The translations under genes were made by a program, and so were the position numbers. This document shows positions 35,447-44,069 of a DNA stretch of 64,000 nt, piece by piece (positions within the stretch are counted from its first letter, which is position 1; every line of letters starts with the position of its first letter). This DNA is from Candidatus Roseilinea mizusawaensis (GTDB lineage: Bacteria; Chloroflexota; Anaerolineae; J036; Brachytrichaceae). Under the pieces are notes generated by a model, which was given only the letters and a program-made list of their open reading frames with translations, had not been told where the DNA came from and searched no databases. The DNA lies in the NCBI GenBank assembly GCA_016841965.1, contig JAEANN010000042.1, forward strand, positions 1 through 64,000, given 5' to 3'.

Positions 35447-35579
35447 GCATTGCATAGCCCGGCTTGTATGGTCAAAAGACTATTGCATGTCGGATTTTGA
35501 GATTGGGCTTGCCCACAATTACGACATGCAATTCTGCTGCGCTGTGCAACACGCAAAAGCAAGCCGGCCAGCGCGTGGC

Positions 35580-36596
35580 CTAACGATTGGCCTGCTGTGC
35601 CGCCTCCCAAATGCGCGTGTCGAAGGCGGTCTGGGCAGCAGTGTCGGCCGGCAAGGCGTTGTAGCGCACCAGCATGTCGGCGAGCGCCTGCCACTGCGCG
35701 GCGCTCTGCCAGCCAAAACCGCGCTCGGTATGCGCGTCGCGCAACTCAGCTTCCAGCATATAGCGCATGTGTTCGGGATCAGTCTCCGGGCCGGCGTATT
35801 GCATCACGATCTGCACGGCTTCATCCGGGTTCGCCTGGGCATAGGCGATGCCCTGCAACGCCGCGCGCAAAAAGCGGGTCAGCGCATCGGCGTGTGTGCG
35901 CAAGTAGTCCTCGGTGGTGACGTAGGTCAGACCCAGCGTAGGCACGCCATAATCCGCTGCGTCCCACAGCACCAACTGATGTCCCCAACGCTTGAGCAGA
36001 TAAGGCTCGTTCGATTTGAACACCGGGTACACATCCACTTGCCCTTCGCTCAAGACGCGCGGGTCGAATCCGACGTTGACCAGATTCATCTTGTTCACGT
36101 CGGCGCCCGCGGCAGCAAGGAGCGCAAAGAGATCAGGCGGCGGCGTACCCTTGTAGCCGACAGTCTTGCCTTCCCAATCCTTGGGGGTTTGCAAGCCTGA
36201 ATCGGCCAGGGCTGCAAAGGCCTGCTGGCCTTTCTGGCCGATGAGCGCAATAGACACTACAGGCAGGCCGGGATCGGTGCGTCGTTGCAGGACGGTCGCT
36301 GCGTCCATCGTGGTCACCTGCACCTTGCCGGCCACCAGCAACTGCACGTGTTCCCCTCTGCCCGGTGAATGCTCGATCATCACATCCAACCCATTCTGAG
36401 CAAAGAAGCCCTTTTGTTTGGCCACATACGCGCCTACAAAAGGCAAGTTGGCCTGTGGCTTATAGCCGGCCATGAAGATCAGCGGTTGCAGCGCAGCCGT
36501 CGCAGTGGGCGAGGGGGCGGCCAACCGCACAGGGGCGCAGGCGCTCGAAACAAGCAGAGAAAAGAGTAAAGAGAGGAACAGGAATATCTTGCGCAT
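35580..36596 (-). CDS. ABC transporter substrate-binding lipoprotein (NMT1/ThiY/SsuA-like)
   Basis: 338 aa. Signal peptide with lipobox VSSAC. The NMT1-type fold is shown by GYKPQANLPFVGAYVAKQKGFFAQNGLDV at the start, followed by SPGRGEHVQLLVAGKVQVTTMDAATV, GKTVGYKGTPPPDLFALLAAAG and TLGLTYVTTEDYL. Such proteins carry pyrimidine precursors of thiamin, sulfonates, nitrate or aromatic acids. Permease and regulator genes lie directly upstream on the same strand. The ligand cannot be set from sequence, but the ThiY-like start favours a thiamin- or B6-type precursor. Confidence 0.85.
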   Translation of the reverse strand: MRKIFLFLSLLFSLLVSSACAPVRLAAPSPTATAALQPLIFMAGYKPQANLPFVGAYVAKQKGFFAQNGLDVMIEHSPGRGEHVQLLVAGKVQVTTMDAATVLQRRTDPGLPVVSIALIGQKGQQAFAALADSGLQTPKDWEGKTVGYKGTPPPDLFALLAAAGADVNKMNLVNVGFDPRVLSEGQVDVYPVFKSNEPYLLKRWGHQLVLWDAADYGVPTLGLTYVTTEDYLRTHADALTRFLRAALQGIAYAQANPDEAVQIVMQYAGPETDPEHMRYMLEAELRDAHTERGFGWQSAAQWQALADMLVRYNALPADTAAQTAFDTRIWEAAQQANR

Positions 36597-36662
36597 GGTG
36601 TTCAGTATCAGAATGCGTGTGTAAGATGGTGATCGATGTGCGTGGGTCTCGAACAGCGTGCA

Positions 36663-37451
36663 TCACGCGCTCCAGCGCGTCACGCGCCGCTCGAGCCAGA
36701 CGATAAAGCCATAGGCGCTCATGCCGCTTAAGGAAAGCATGAAAATGGCGGCGAACATTGGAGGCAAATTCAAGTTGCTATAGGCCAACCACATCACGCG
36801 GCCCAAACCGCTGGAAGCGCCGGTCCACTCAGCGATTACCGCGCCCACCAACGCCAACGGCGCTGTGACGCGCAATGCAGCAAACAGATAGGGCAAAGCC
36901 AGCCAGGCGCGCAGATGAATGAGCACCTGCCAGGTGGTCGCGCGATGGATGCGCATTACATCGAGCATCTCGCGTCGGGCGCTCTGCAACCCTACCAGCA
37001 CGTTGACCAACGTTGGGAAAAAGGTTAGCAGCGCAGTGATGAGAATCTTGGGCAACACGCCAAAGCCCAGCCAGATGGTGAGTAACGGGGCAATAGCCGC
37101 CAGGGGTGTGGACTTGACCAGGATGGCCAGCGTCATCACTCCACGCTCCATCGACGGGTGCAACCCCACCAGGGCAGCGATCACACCACCCGTTGCCGTG
37201 CCGATCATCAGTCCGCCCAAGGCCTCGCCAAGTGTGATGAGCAAAGCAGACAGGTAGTAATCAGGTTGGGCGAGCAATGTTTGCGCAATGCGACTGGGCG
37301 CGGGCAGCAAATAGACCGGAATATCGCGCCAGCGCACCACGGCCTCCCAAAGACCGAGCGCAAATGCCGGCAGCGCGATTGCCAGGACATAGGACTCCAG
37401 ATACACGGCGCGCCGTGGGCCGGGTGTGGGACCGAGGATAACTCTGATCAT
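36663..37451 (-). CDS. ABC transporter permease (SsuC/ThiX-like)
   Basis: 262 aa, six membrane helices. The EAA loop that docks the ATPase is at [50 protein letters not shown] near residue 45 is the usual N-terminal mark of this family. It pairs with the binding protein 66 bases downstream. No ATPase gene is in this operon or elsewhere in the window, so a shared or distant ATPase must be used. Confidence 0.88.
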   Translation of the reverse strand: MIRVILGPTPGPRRAVYLESYVLAIALPAFALGLWEAVVRWRDIPVYLLPAPSRIAQTLLAQPDYYLSALLITLGEALGGLMIGTATGGVIAALVGLHPSMERGVMTLAILVKSTPLAAIAPLLTIWLGFGVLPKILITALLTFFPTLVNVLVGLQSARREMLDVMRIHRATTWQVLIHLRAWLALPYLFAALRVTAPLALVGAVIAEWTGASSGLGRVMWLAYSNLNLPPMFAAIFMLSLSGMSAYGFIVWLERRVTRWSA

Positions 37452-37487
37452 GTTTCAAAAACGATTGCCGCCTGCATAGAGTTGATC

Positions 37488-38618
37488 TCAAGATGCCTGT
37501 AGCAAGCCCTGCCAGGCGATTAGGGCGTTTGGGACAATGCGAAAAGCACGCCAGTGGGTAGCGGGCAGCCGGCCGGCTGCACCCAAGTATCTGCGGCGCA
37601 AACGATGGAGCATCGCCGAGAGGCCGCCGGGGAATTCGTCTTGCTGTAAAGGGAAAGCGCGCCCTCGCGCAATCACGCAACGTAACGGCGGCCAGGGTTC
37701 ATCTACACTCAGCGAGACATTGGGGTTATCCAGCACATATTCGGCCCATAATGATCCCTGCCAGGCAGCGACAAAAAAATGTGTACCGTCCCACTCCTGC
37801 CAGACGGGCACAACATGCGGGGCGCCATCGGGCCGCAGGCAAGCCAGCCTGGCCACCCACGGGGCAGCCAGAAAGGCGCGCATGGCCTCTGGGTCGAGGG
37901 CGCGACGGATGAGTGAAGTGTCATTGGCCACTTCCTGCCAGGGGGCGTAGCGCATTGCCCCCATGCGATAGGACAGGCGCGCGGCAATCTCACGCAGCAG
38001 CGGCACATATTCGCGCAGACGGCGTGCGCTCCATCGAAAGGCCGGCGCGCTCAGCAGCAGCGCCGCAGTCGGCGTGTGACCATCGGCGCAGATGGGCAAC
38101 GCAACCTCCACGCTCTCGGCGTCGCGGGTAAACACGTAGCCTTGTGACCGCCCTCTGGATGAGGGGATGGTACAAAGCACCTGCGCAACCGCGCTGGTGG
38201 ACGAGAAACGGAAGGCCGGTGGGAAGGCGCTGCGCACTTGCACCTGCGGCTCGACCTGCGCAACAAGGACTGCCACACCTTGCGTCGGCCATGCCAATGC
38301 CAGCGTCTCGGGCAGATTAGCCGCTTGCGCTTCCTGGTAGAAAGCAGCCTGCAAATCAGCAGCCGGCAGCCATCCTCCTCGCCAGGCCAACAGGCGCGGG
38401 CCGGCTCGATATCGTCCTCGCCTCTCAGCCTGCGCCACGTAGCCCAACTGCTTCAGCGTGTTGAGCAGCACAAACAGTGCGCTGCGCGAGATGTCCACGC
38501 GCATCAGAAGCTCGGCCAATTCGACGCCCTGCGGTCGATCGAGCAGCACTTCCAGCAAGGCCAGGGTGCGCTCGATTGACGAAGAAGTTTGCATCGACAC
38601 TATCGATAAAGTCCTCAT
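37488..38618 (-). CDS. IclR-type regulator fused to a pyridoxamine-phosphate-oxidase-like domain
   Basis: 376 aa with two parts. Residues ~14-75 are a winged helix of IclR type (SSSIERTLALLEVLLDRPQGVELAELLMRVDISRSALFVLLNTLKQLGYV), followed by a reduced effector-like region (about 80-225; FSSTSAVAQVLCTIPSSRGRSQGYV). Residues ~230-376 look like a flavin-binding split barrel of the PNPOx family (LACLRPDGAPHVVPVWQEWDGTHFFVAAWQGSLWAEYVLDNPNVSLSVDE). The gene starts the regulator-permease-binding protein operon, so it probably senses a flavin, F420 or B6-type ligand and controls the transporter. A TAAAAT ends six bases before the ATG, suggesting a leaderless message; the ATG at codon 9 (38594) is the alternative start. 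Confidence 0.75.
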   Translation of the reverse strand: MRTLSIVSMQTSSSIERTLALLEVLLDRPQGVELAELLMRVDISRSALFVLLNTLKQLGYVAQAERRGRYRAGPRLLAWRGGWLPAADLQAAFYQEAQAANLPETLALAWPTQGVAVLVAQVEPQVQVRSAFPPAFRFSSTSAVAQVLCTIPSSRGRSQGYVFTRDAESVEVALPICADGHTPTAALLLSAPAFRWSARRLREYVPLLREIAARLSYRMGAMRYAPWQEVANDTSLIRRALDPEAMRAFLAAPWVARLACLRPDGAPHVVPVWQEWDGTHFFVAAWQGSLWAEYVLDNPNVSLSVDEPWPPLRCVIARGRAFPLQQDEFPGGLSAMLHRLRRRYLGAAGRLPATHWRAFRIVPNALIAWQGLLQAS

Positions 38619-38624
38619 ATCTAG

Positions 38625-38630
38625 ATTTTA
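38625..38630 (-). promoter_or_regulatory. -10 box of the regulator operon (leaderless)
   Basis: TAAAAT on the minus strand, six bases before the ATG at 38618. Confidence 0.45.
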
Positions 38631-38646
38631 ATCCAAAAAACAGGAC

Positions 38647-38691
38647 TTTTGCGCAGCGCCCTTTTGCGCAGCGCCCTTTTGCGCAGCGCAC
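38647..38691. repeat. 15-bp tandem repeat TTTTGCGCAGCGCCC, three copies
   Basis: Three exact-register copies (the last ends GCGCAC). Located just upstream of the regulator promoter and 16 bases downstream of the beta-helix gene's stop. Each copy contains the partly palindromic TTGCGCAGCGC. Confidence 0.95.
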
Positions 38692-38706
38692 ACTTGCCGG
38701 GCAGAG

Positions 38707-40950
38707 TCAGCGCGCAGCCGGCAGGAAGGCGCGATATGGCGCAACACCGTTGGGGATCAAAATGCGCGAAGTGAACGGCGCAAGCGTCAGACTGCCGCTG
38801 ACCGGCGCGCCGTTTAGGTCTTTATACGGCTGCACCAACGCAAAGGTCTTGGGCGTTTTGCTGTCGTTGTAAAAAAGCACCGCGCTGTTCAGCGTGGCAG
38901 ACACCAGCTCGGTCGAAGCCATGTCTTTGCCGGAATAGGATTGCCACTGCGCCAGCGTGCGCTGGGTGACGGAAGAGATGTGATCGGCACGATTGGCGTG
39001 ATAGAAGCGATTTTGATTCGATGTCCCCAGCCGGCTTGAATCACTGGCAGAGAGAGTAAACGTGTTGGCCCGCACGCCTAGCATGATGTTGTTGATAAAG
39101 TTAGACACATACGCCGGGCTGGCGCCAATGCTGACCTGACTACTCCAGTCCGTAGCATCCGCATTGCGGAAGAGCGTGTTGCCCAAGGCGCTGCCTGTTG
39201 TGGCTTGAAAGAGCAGGCCGGTGTGCGTGGCGCCCGCAATGGTGTTATTCGTCACAGTGATATTGGCGGCGTTCTGATCCAGATACAGCCCAAACCCGAA
39301 CAGCGGGTCGTAGGTTGGTATCGCGCCGTCGGTATTACCGATGCTGTTTAGAAAAATATTGCCGGTAAAGATGATGTTCTGCGCCAGGCCGCCGTAGACG
39401 CGCACAGCGCCGCAATCGCCCTTTGAGTAACACGCGCGATCGATCACGTTACGGTTAAACGTGTTGTTTAAACCGAACACGTCCACGCCGTTGTAGCCAG
39501 AGCGTTCGATACGATTAAAGCGCACTGTCACGCCGTTGCTGGTATACGCGCCATCGTTGCTGACCACCATGCGAATCCCGTCGCCGTCTTCGGTGCATTG
39601 CCCTTCACCGTCAGTGACACGGCAGCCCATACCGGAACGATTGAGATTGGCGATCAGCCCTATATCGCGGATCACGTTGTCCTCGAACAAGGACAGCCGG
39701 GCAAAACTGTTGATGCCAAAGTGATTGGGCCGCTCGATCAGATTGTTGGTAATCGTGATGTAGCGTCCGCCGCGCCAGCCGTTGTATCCATTGCCGTTGG
39801 CGCTGGCATTCCACACCCAGGTGGAGAGATTGATGCCGGCGCTATCCACATCCCGAATTGCGCAGTTGCGAATCACCACGTGGCTGTTCTCGTCTTTCTC
39901 CAGATTAACCGGTGTAGTGATCCCGTTATCAAACCAGTTGCGGATGTGCAGGTTGTCAATCACCACATACTGGACATGTTGGTACAAATGGCGGCCCAGG
40001 ATGATGCCGCCCAGGTTTTCTGACTCGCCGTTCAAGACCACCGAGGCTTCAAAAGCGCTCTGATTGGGGTCAGTGAGCGAGAATAAATAGACACGCCGCG
40101 CCGTCGGGTCGTAGTACCATTCGCCGTCGCGGTCGAGCGTGGCGATATGGCTGTCGAGCCAGAAACCCCAGCCGGCGCAGCTCCCGCCATAGCAACTGAT
40201 GTCGGCGTTCAGAATCAGGGTGTTGCCACTGTCGCCGGTGACGTTGCGGTTCAAGATATACCAGCGCATGCCTTTGATGTGGGCGGTGGCGCCTGTCCAG
40301 TCTACCGCCGGCAACTCGACATCCGTGATCTGATTTGCCGCTGGGTATCCATCTATCGTCGAGTATCCACCGTCGGGGGCGTCCAGATTGGGCCAGCGCC
40401 CAATGCCCAGCCGCACACCGTTGCGGAAGAGCTGGTTAATCCCTTGCGTGCCGCTGAATCGAGTGGTATTGCCGATGGCGTCCAGATCGACGCGCCAGAT
40501 TTGGCCGGCGTGCAATGTCCAGCCGGTGATCGGCTGCGACCCGCTCAGGATAGGCTTATCAGCACAGGCCGGATCGGGATAGCTGCCAAAGGTAAGTGTG
40601 CCGGTCAAACTGCCCGAGCGGGTGATGCGCAGCATTTCGCCACGCCACACATCGCCGCACAGAAAGCGCACTGCATCGCCCGGTTGCAACGCCAGACTGT
40701 TGACTTTGGCAATGCTGCGAAACGGCGCGGCAGGCGATGTGCCGGCATTGCCATCGTCGCCGGCGCTCGACGAGACGTAGTAGGTCACTGCGGCGACATG
40801 CTGCGGCGACACTTGATCGCGCAAGGAAGTGGACGCAGTCTGCGAACGGCTATGTACCGCTGTGGCATTCGACAAAGCGAGTGCGAGCAGGATCATAGTG
40901 ACGAACAGCCGGCAGGTTATAGCGAAAGATCTGTATTTGGTGTTGGACAT
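38707..40950 (-). CDS. Secreted right-handed beta-helix protein
   Basis: 747 aa from the ATG at 40950; the ORF-track start at 41022 overlaps coaE and gives no signal peptide, whereas this start does (MSNTKYRSFAITCRLFVTMILLALALSNATA). Residues after it read YYVSSSAGDDGNAGTSPAAPFRSIAKVN, the standard opening of secreted parallel beta-helix proteins with pectate-lyase-like cores. Repeated Asn-rich rungs follow (ITNNLIERPNHFGINSF, VRFNRIERSGYNGVDVFGLNNTFNRNVID, FTGNIFLNSIGNTDG). Likely a polysaccharide-binding or polysaccharide-lyase protein; catalytic residues cannot be assigned. It starts eight bases after the stop of coaE on the same strand. Confidence 0.85.
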   Translation of the reverse strand: MSNTKYRSFAITCRLFVTMILLALALSNATAVHSRSQTASTSLRDQVSPQHVAAVTYYVSSSAGDDGNAGTSPAAPFRSIAKVNSLALQPGDAVRFLCGDVWRGEMLRITRSGSLTGTLTFGSYPDPACADKPILSGSQPITGWTLHAGQIWRVDLDAIGNTTRFSGTQGINQLFRNGVRLGIGRWPNLDAPDGGYSTIDGYPAANQITDVELPAVDWTGATAHIKGMRWYILNRNVTGDSGNTLILNADISCYGGSCAGWGFWLDSHIATLDRDGEWYYDPTARRVYLFSLTDPNQSAFEASVVLNGESENLGGIILGRHLYQHVQYVVIDNLHIRNWFDNGITTPVNLEKDENSHVVIRNCAIRDVDSAGINLSTWVWNASANGNGYNGWRGGRYITITNNLIERPNHFGINSFARLSLFEDNVIRDIGLIANLNRSGMGCRVTDGEGQCTEDGDGIRMVVSNDGAYTSNGVTVRFNRIERSGYNGVDVFGLNNTFNRNVIDRACYSKGDCGAVRVYGGLAQNIIFTGNIFLNSIGNTDGAIPTYDPLFGFGLYLDQNAANITVTNNTIAGATHTGLLFQATTGSALGNTLFRNADATDWSSQVSIGASPAYVSNFINNIMLGVRANTFTLSASDSSRLGTSNQNRFYHANRADHISSVTQRTLAQWQSYSGKDMASTELVSATLNSAVLFYNDSKTPKTFALVQPYKDLNGAPVSGSLTLAPFTSRILIPNGVAPYRAFLPAAR

Positions 40951-40957
40951 ACAAATT

Positions 40958-41569
40958 TCACTGCTGAAGATTGTGACGGAGCAGGTCATCCCAGGCGCGA
41001 CGCACCTGCGCCTCGGTCTCATCGAGGGACCCGGATGTATCGATCACCAGATCCGCGCGAGCGATCTTGTCTTGCTGGGAAGATTGGGCGTCGACTCGGG
41101 CGCGTGCTTCGGCTTCGCTCAGTCCGCGGGAATGCATCAGCCGGCGCACCTGGTCTTGCAGCGAGCAGGTGGTCACCCACACCTGGTCGCAGCGTTCGGC
41201 CCAACCGGCCTCGAACAACTTGATTACTTCGACGACGGCAATGGCATCCGGCGGCATGGCAGCCAGCAAGCGCTCCATCTCTGCATGCACCGCCGGATGT
41301 GTAATCGCTTCGAGCTGTTTGAGTCGAGCCGGATCGCTGAACACAATTGCGCCAAGCGCCCGGCGGTTCAATTCGCCGGCCTCGGTCAACACGGTCGGGC
41401 CAAACACGCGCACAATTTCGGCCAGCGCCGGCCGGCCTTTCTCCACTACCTGGCGCGCAATCGCATCTGCATCGATCACCCGCGCGCCCAGGCTGCGCAG
41501 CACGCGCGCGACGTTGCTCTTGCCGGTCGCGATGTTGCCGGTCAGCCCGATCAGTATTCGAGGCGTCAT
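40958..41569 (-). CDS. coaE: Dephospho-CoA kinase
   Basis: Last step of coenzyme A synthesis: phosphorylates the 3'-OH of dephospho-CoA. P-loop GLTGNIATGKS is at the N-terminus, followed by VIDADAIARQVVEKG (acidic base Asp), ITHPAVHAEME and VVEVIKLFEAGW. From ATG 41569 (codon 8; the ORF-track start is a TTG) it has 203 aa, the normal length. Followed on the same strand by the beta-helix gene, with no functional link apparent. Confidence 0.93.
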   Translation of the reverse strand: MTPRILIGLTGNIATGKSNVARVLRSLGARVIDADAIARQVVEKGRPALAEIVRVFGPTVLTEAGELNRRALGAIVFSDPARLKQLEAITHPAVHAEMERLLAAMPPDAIAVVEVIKLFEAGWAERCDQVWVTTCSLQDQVRRLMHSRGLSEAEARARVDAQSSQQDKIARADLVIDTSGSLDETEAQVRRAWDDLLRHNLQQ

Positions 41570-41808
41570 ACAAGGTAAAGGGTAGCACAATCCCGATGTA
41601 TCACCGCCGCGAATGAACGAACCCTGCAGCGCAATGCGATGGCTTCATACGGCCGTTCGAGATGTTGCCGGGAGACGGGCCGGCCTTGTCGCACAATTCC
41701 ACGCGTATCACTGCATTCGGGGCCTGTTGCGCTGTAGTAAGATGCTATCGCCCTAGTTGCCATGCGACGGCAAATGAAACCAGTGGTATATCGAGGGACA
41801 GCGAGCAC

Positions 41809-42414
41809 ATGAGGCAACCGATCAAACCACCGCCGATGCCGATCATGGAGCGCAATCGGGGTGGCCTTTCACGCTTGTGGCGTTCTGGGCGGAGCGGCCG
41901 ATTGACACTGGGAGTCGTGGCAGCGGTCATTCTGCTCTGCCTGGTGGTGACACTCCTTGTGCTGACACGGCCGGCGCCGCAACGCGGCGCAGCCGACATC
42001 ATCAGCAGCACGGCCACGGCGCGCTTACAGGCTGAAGCGACAACACCGACCAACGCCATGGCAACTGTGGCCGAAAACCCACAGCCGGCCCTCCTCTCGC
42101 CCACCGACATGCCGACGCCGACGCGCGAGCCGGCCGGCGCGGCCACACTCGCGCCTCCGCCTACGGCCATCAGCAGCCCACAGGCTAGCCTGAAAGCCGG
42201 CAACGAGTTTGTCAACGTGCGCGCCGGCCCAGGGCTATCCTTTGACAAACTGGGGGAGCTGAAGCCCGGCCAGCGCGTGCTGGTGCGCGGCAAAAGCGTA
42301 GACGGGACGTGGTGGCAAATCACCCTGCCGGATAATCCCAACGGCACAGGCTGGGTGTTTGCCGCATACCTTGATCTGTTCGGGGACGCCGCCAGCCTGC
42401 CGGTTGTGCAATAG
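41809..42414 (+). CDS. Membrane-anchored SH3b-domain protein
   Basis: 201 aa from the ATG at 41809 (codon 50 of the ORF track; the upstream frame is not protein-like). One N-terminal membrane helix (LGVVAAVILLCLVVTLLVL), then a Thr/Pro/Ala-rich linker, then an SH3b domain (about 125-190; FVNVRAGPGLSFDKLGELKPGQRVLVRGKSVDGTWW). The type II topology places the SH3b domain outside the membrane. The domain resembles that of the lipoprotein at 9615-10820. Probably a cell-envelope binding protein; ligand unknown. Confidence 0.75.
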   Translation: MRQPIKPPPMPIMERNRGGLSRLWRSGRSGRLTLGVVAAVILLCLVVTLLVLTRPAPQRGAADIISSTATARLQAEATTPTNAMATVAENPQPALLSPTDMPTPTREPAGAATLAPPPTAISSPQASLKAGNEFVNVRAGPGLSFDKLGELKPGQRVLVRGKSVDGTWWQITLPDNPNGTGWVFAAYLDLFGDAASLPVVQ

Positions 42415-42525
42415 TCACGCCGCCAACGCGCGAAACACCGCCCGTTTCGGCCCGGAACTGTGTGAAGCCGGTTACAATCAGGCTGTGCCGGCAACCACGA
42501 TGTTGGCCGGCGCAGGAGCACACCT

Positions 42526-43851
42526 ATGACACCGACGCGCGTGCTAATTATGGGCGCCGCCGGGCGCGATTTTCACAACTTCAACGTCTGCTTTCGTCAC
42601 GCCCCCGATGTCGAAGTCGTCGCGTTCACGGCTACGCAAATTCCCAACATCGAAGGACGCGTGTATCCCCCGGCGCTGGCCGGCCCGCGCTACCCCCACG
42701 GCATCCCCATCTACGAAGAGCGCGAATTGAGCCGGCTGATCCGCGAGTTGCGCGTGGGGCAGGTGATCTTTGCCTACAGCGACGTGCCGCACGAGTATGT
42801 GATGCACAAAGCCTCACAGGCGCTGGCGGCCGGGGCCGACTTCCGATTGATCGGGCCGGCGGCGACACAGCTTAAGAGCAGCAAGCCGGTGGTGTCGATT
42901 GGGGCCGGGCGCACCGGCAGCGGCAAAAGCCAGACCACGCGCCATGTGTGCGATATATTGCAGCGGCTGGGCAAGCGCGTGGTGGCCGTGCGCCATCCCA
43001 TGCCCTATGGCGATCTCGTTCGCCAAACAGCGCAACGCTTCGCAACACATGCCGACCTCGACGCGCAGGAATGCACTATTGAAGAGCGCGAGGAGTACGA
43101 GCCGCACCTGGATCGGGGCGTCATCGTCTATGCCGGCGTGGACTACGAGATAATCTTGCGCCAGGCTGAACAAGAAGCCGATGTCGTCGTGTGGGACGGC
43201 GGCAACAACGACTTTCCCTTCTTCGCCTCCGATTTGCACATCGTGGTGGTCGATCCACACCGCCCCGGCCACGAGCTGACTTATCATCCCGGCGAGACGA
43301 ACCTGCGGATGGCCGATGTCGTCGTGATCAATAAGGTGGACACGGCTAATTACGCCGATGTGCTGGGGGTGCGGGCGAACATCCAATCGGTCAACCCACG
43401 CGCTGTGGTCATCGAAGCGGCTTCGCCACTCTTCGTAGACGATCCGCAGGCGATTCAAGGCCGGCGTGTGCTGGTCATCGAAGACGGCCCCACCCTGACA
43501 CACGGCGAGATGGCATACGGGGCGGGCGTGGTGGCCGCGCAACGCTTTGGCGCAGCCGAGTTGATCGACCCACGCCCGTTTGCCGTCGGCTCGATCCGGC
43601 AAACCTTCGAGAAATACCCTCGCACAGGACGCTTGTTGCCGGCTATGGGCTATGGGGCGCGGCAGATTGCCGATCTGCAAGAAACCATTCGCCGCTCCGA
43701 TGCCGAGCTGATCATCGTGGCAACCCCGATCGATCTGCGACGGCTGGTGGAGGTGGCGCAGCCAATGCAGCGGGTGCGTTACGAGTTACAGGTGATCGGC
43801 AGGCCAACGCTTGAGGATGTGCTACGCAGCCGGTTTGGGCGGGCAAACTGA
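42526..43851 (+). CDS. Cyclic 2,3-diphosphoglycerate synthetase-like P-loop protein
   Basis: 441 aa. N-terminal RVLIMGAAGRDFHNFNV plus the P-loop GAGRTGSGKSQTTRHV (about residue 127) and VVWDGGNNDFPFF match the cDPGS family known from hyperthermophilic methanogens, where the enzyme makes the solute cyclic 2,3-diphosphoglycerate from 2,3-bisphosphoglycerate. Bacterial homologues are often called GTPases. VVVINKVDTANYADV is GTPase-like (NKxD). An AGGAG seven bases upstream supports the ATG, and a TACAAT at 42474-42479 is a possible promoter. No 2-phosphoglycerate kinase gene is near, so solute synthesis is not established. Confidence 0.72.
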   Translation: MTPTRVLIMGAAGRDFHNFNVCFRHAPDVEVVAFTATQIPNIEGRVYPPALAGPRYPHGIPIYEERELSRLIRELRVGQVIFAYSDVPHEYVMHKASQALAAGADFRLIGPAATQLKSSKPVVSIGAGRTGSGKSQTTRHVCDILQRLGKRVVAVRHPMPYGDLVRQTAQRFATHADLDAQECTIEEREEYEPHLDRGVIVYAGVDYEIILRQAEQEADVVVWDGGNNDFPFFASDLHIVVVDPHRPGHELTYHPGETNLRMADVVVINKVDTANYADVLGVRANIQSVNPRAVVIEAASPLFVDDPQAIQGRRVLVIEDGPTLTHGEMAYGAGVVAAQRFGAAELIDPRPFAVGSIRQTFEKYPRTGRLLPAMGYGARQIADLQETIRRSDAELIIVATPIDLRRLVEVAQPMQRVRYELQVIGRPTLEDVLRSRFGRAN

Positions 43852-43910
43852 TGCGGCCACGTGTGCAAAACAAACACAGCCAATGCTCGGATGGCGATTG
43901 GCATCTCTGT

Positions 43911-43916
43911 TATAAT
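43911..43916 (+). promoter_or_regulatory. -10 box of tRNA-Val
   Basis: Perfect TATAAT 14 bases before the tRNA. The -35 is not recognisable at 16-18 bases. Confidence 0.6.
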
Positions 43917-43930
43917 GCGCTTCCGCATGT

Positions 43931-44004
43931 GGGCACGTAGCTCAGTTGGTTAGAGCACTGCTTTGACATAGCAGAGGTCACAGGTTCAAGTCCTGTCGGG
44001 CCCA
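43931..44004 (+). tRNA. tRNA-Val (anticodon GAC)
   Basis: GTAGCTCAGTTGGTTAGAGC D-arm, anticodon stem-loop CTGCTTTGACATAGCAG (GAC), T-arm ACAGGTTCAAGTCCTGT. Acceptor strands GGGCACG and CGGGCCC pair except for an A-G mismatch at position 5-68. Discriminator is A; CCA is not encoded. A terminator follows within ten bases. Confidence 0.95.
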
Positions 44005-44014
44005 TTTTGAACAG

Positions 44015-44044
44015 CCCTTTGGCGAAACTGCCGAAGGGTTTTTT
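44015..44044 (+). terminator. Terminator after tRNA-Val
   Basis: CCCTTTGGC, loop GAAACT, GCCGAAGGG (one G-U pair), then TTTTTT. Confidence 0.9.
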
Positions 44045-44052
44045 AATACGCC

Positions 44053-44058
44053 TACAAT
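44053..44058 (+). promoter_or_regulatory. -10 box of tsaD (short leader)
   Basis: TACAAT ends 11 bases before the tsaD ATG, giving a leader of only a few bases with no Shine-Dalgarno. Confidence 0.5.
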
Positions 44059-44069
44059 AAAGCGCTGTC

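Noticed and set aside
40147-41223. 358-aa plus-strand ORF opposite the beta-helix and coaE genes
   Set aside because: His/Asp/Gly-rich translation with no domain; both opposing genes have clear motifs, so this is a GC-rich shadow.
41662-41808. N-terminal 49 residues of the SH3b protein ORF
   Set aside because: Cys/Arg/Ser-rich and without a signal; the ATG at 41809 gives a normal start followed by a membrane helix.
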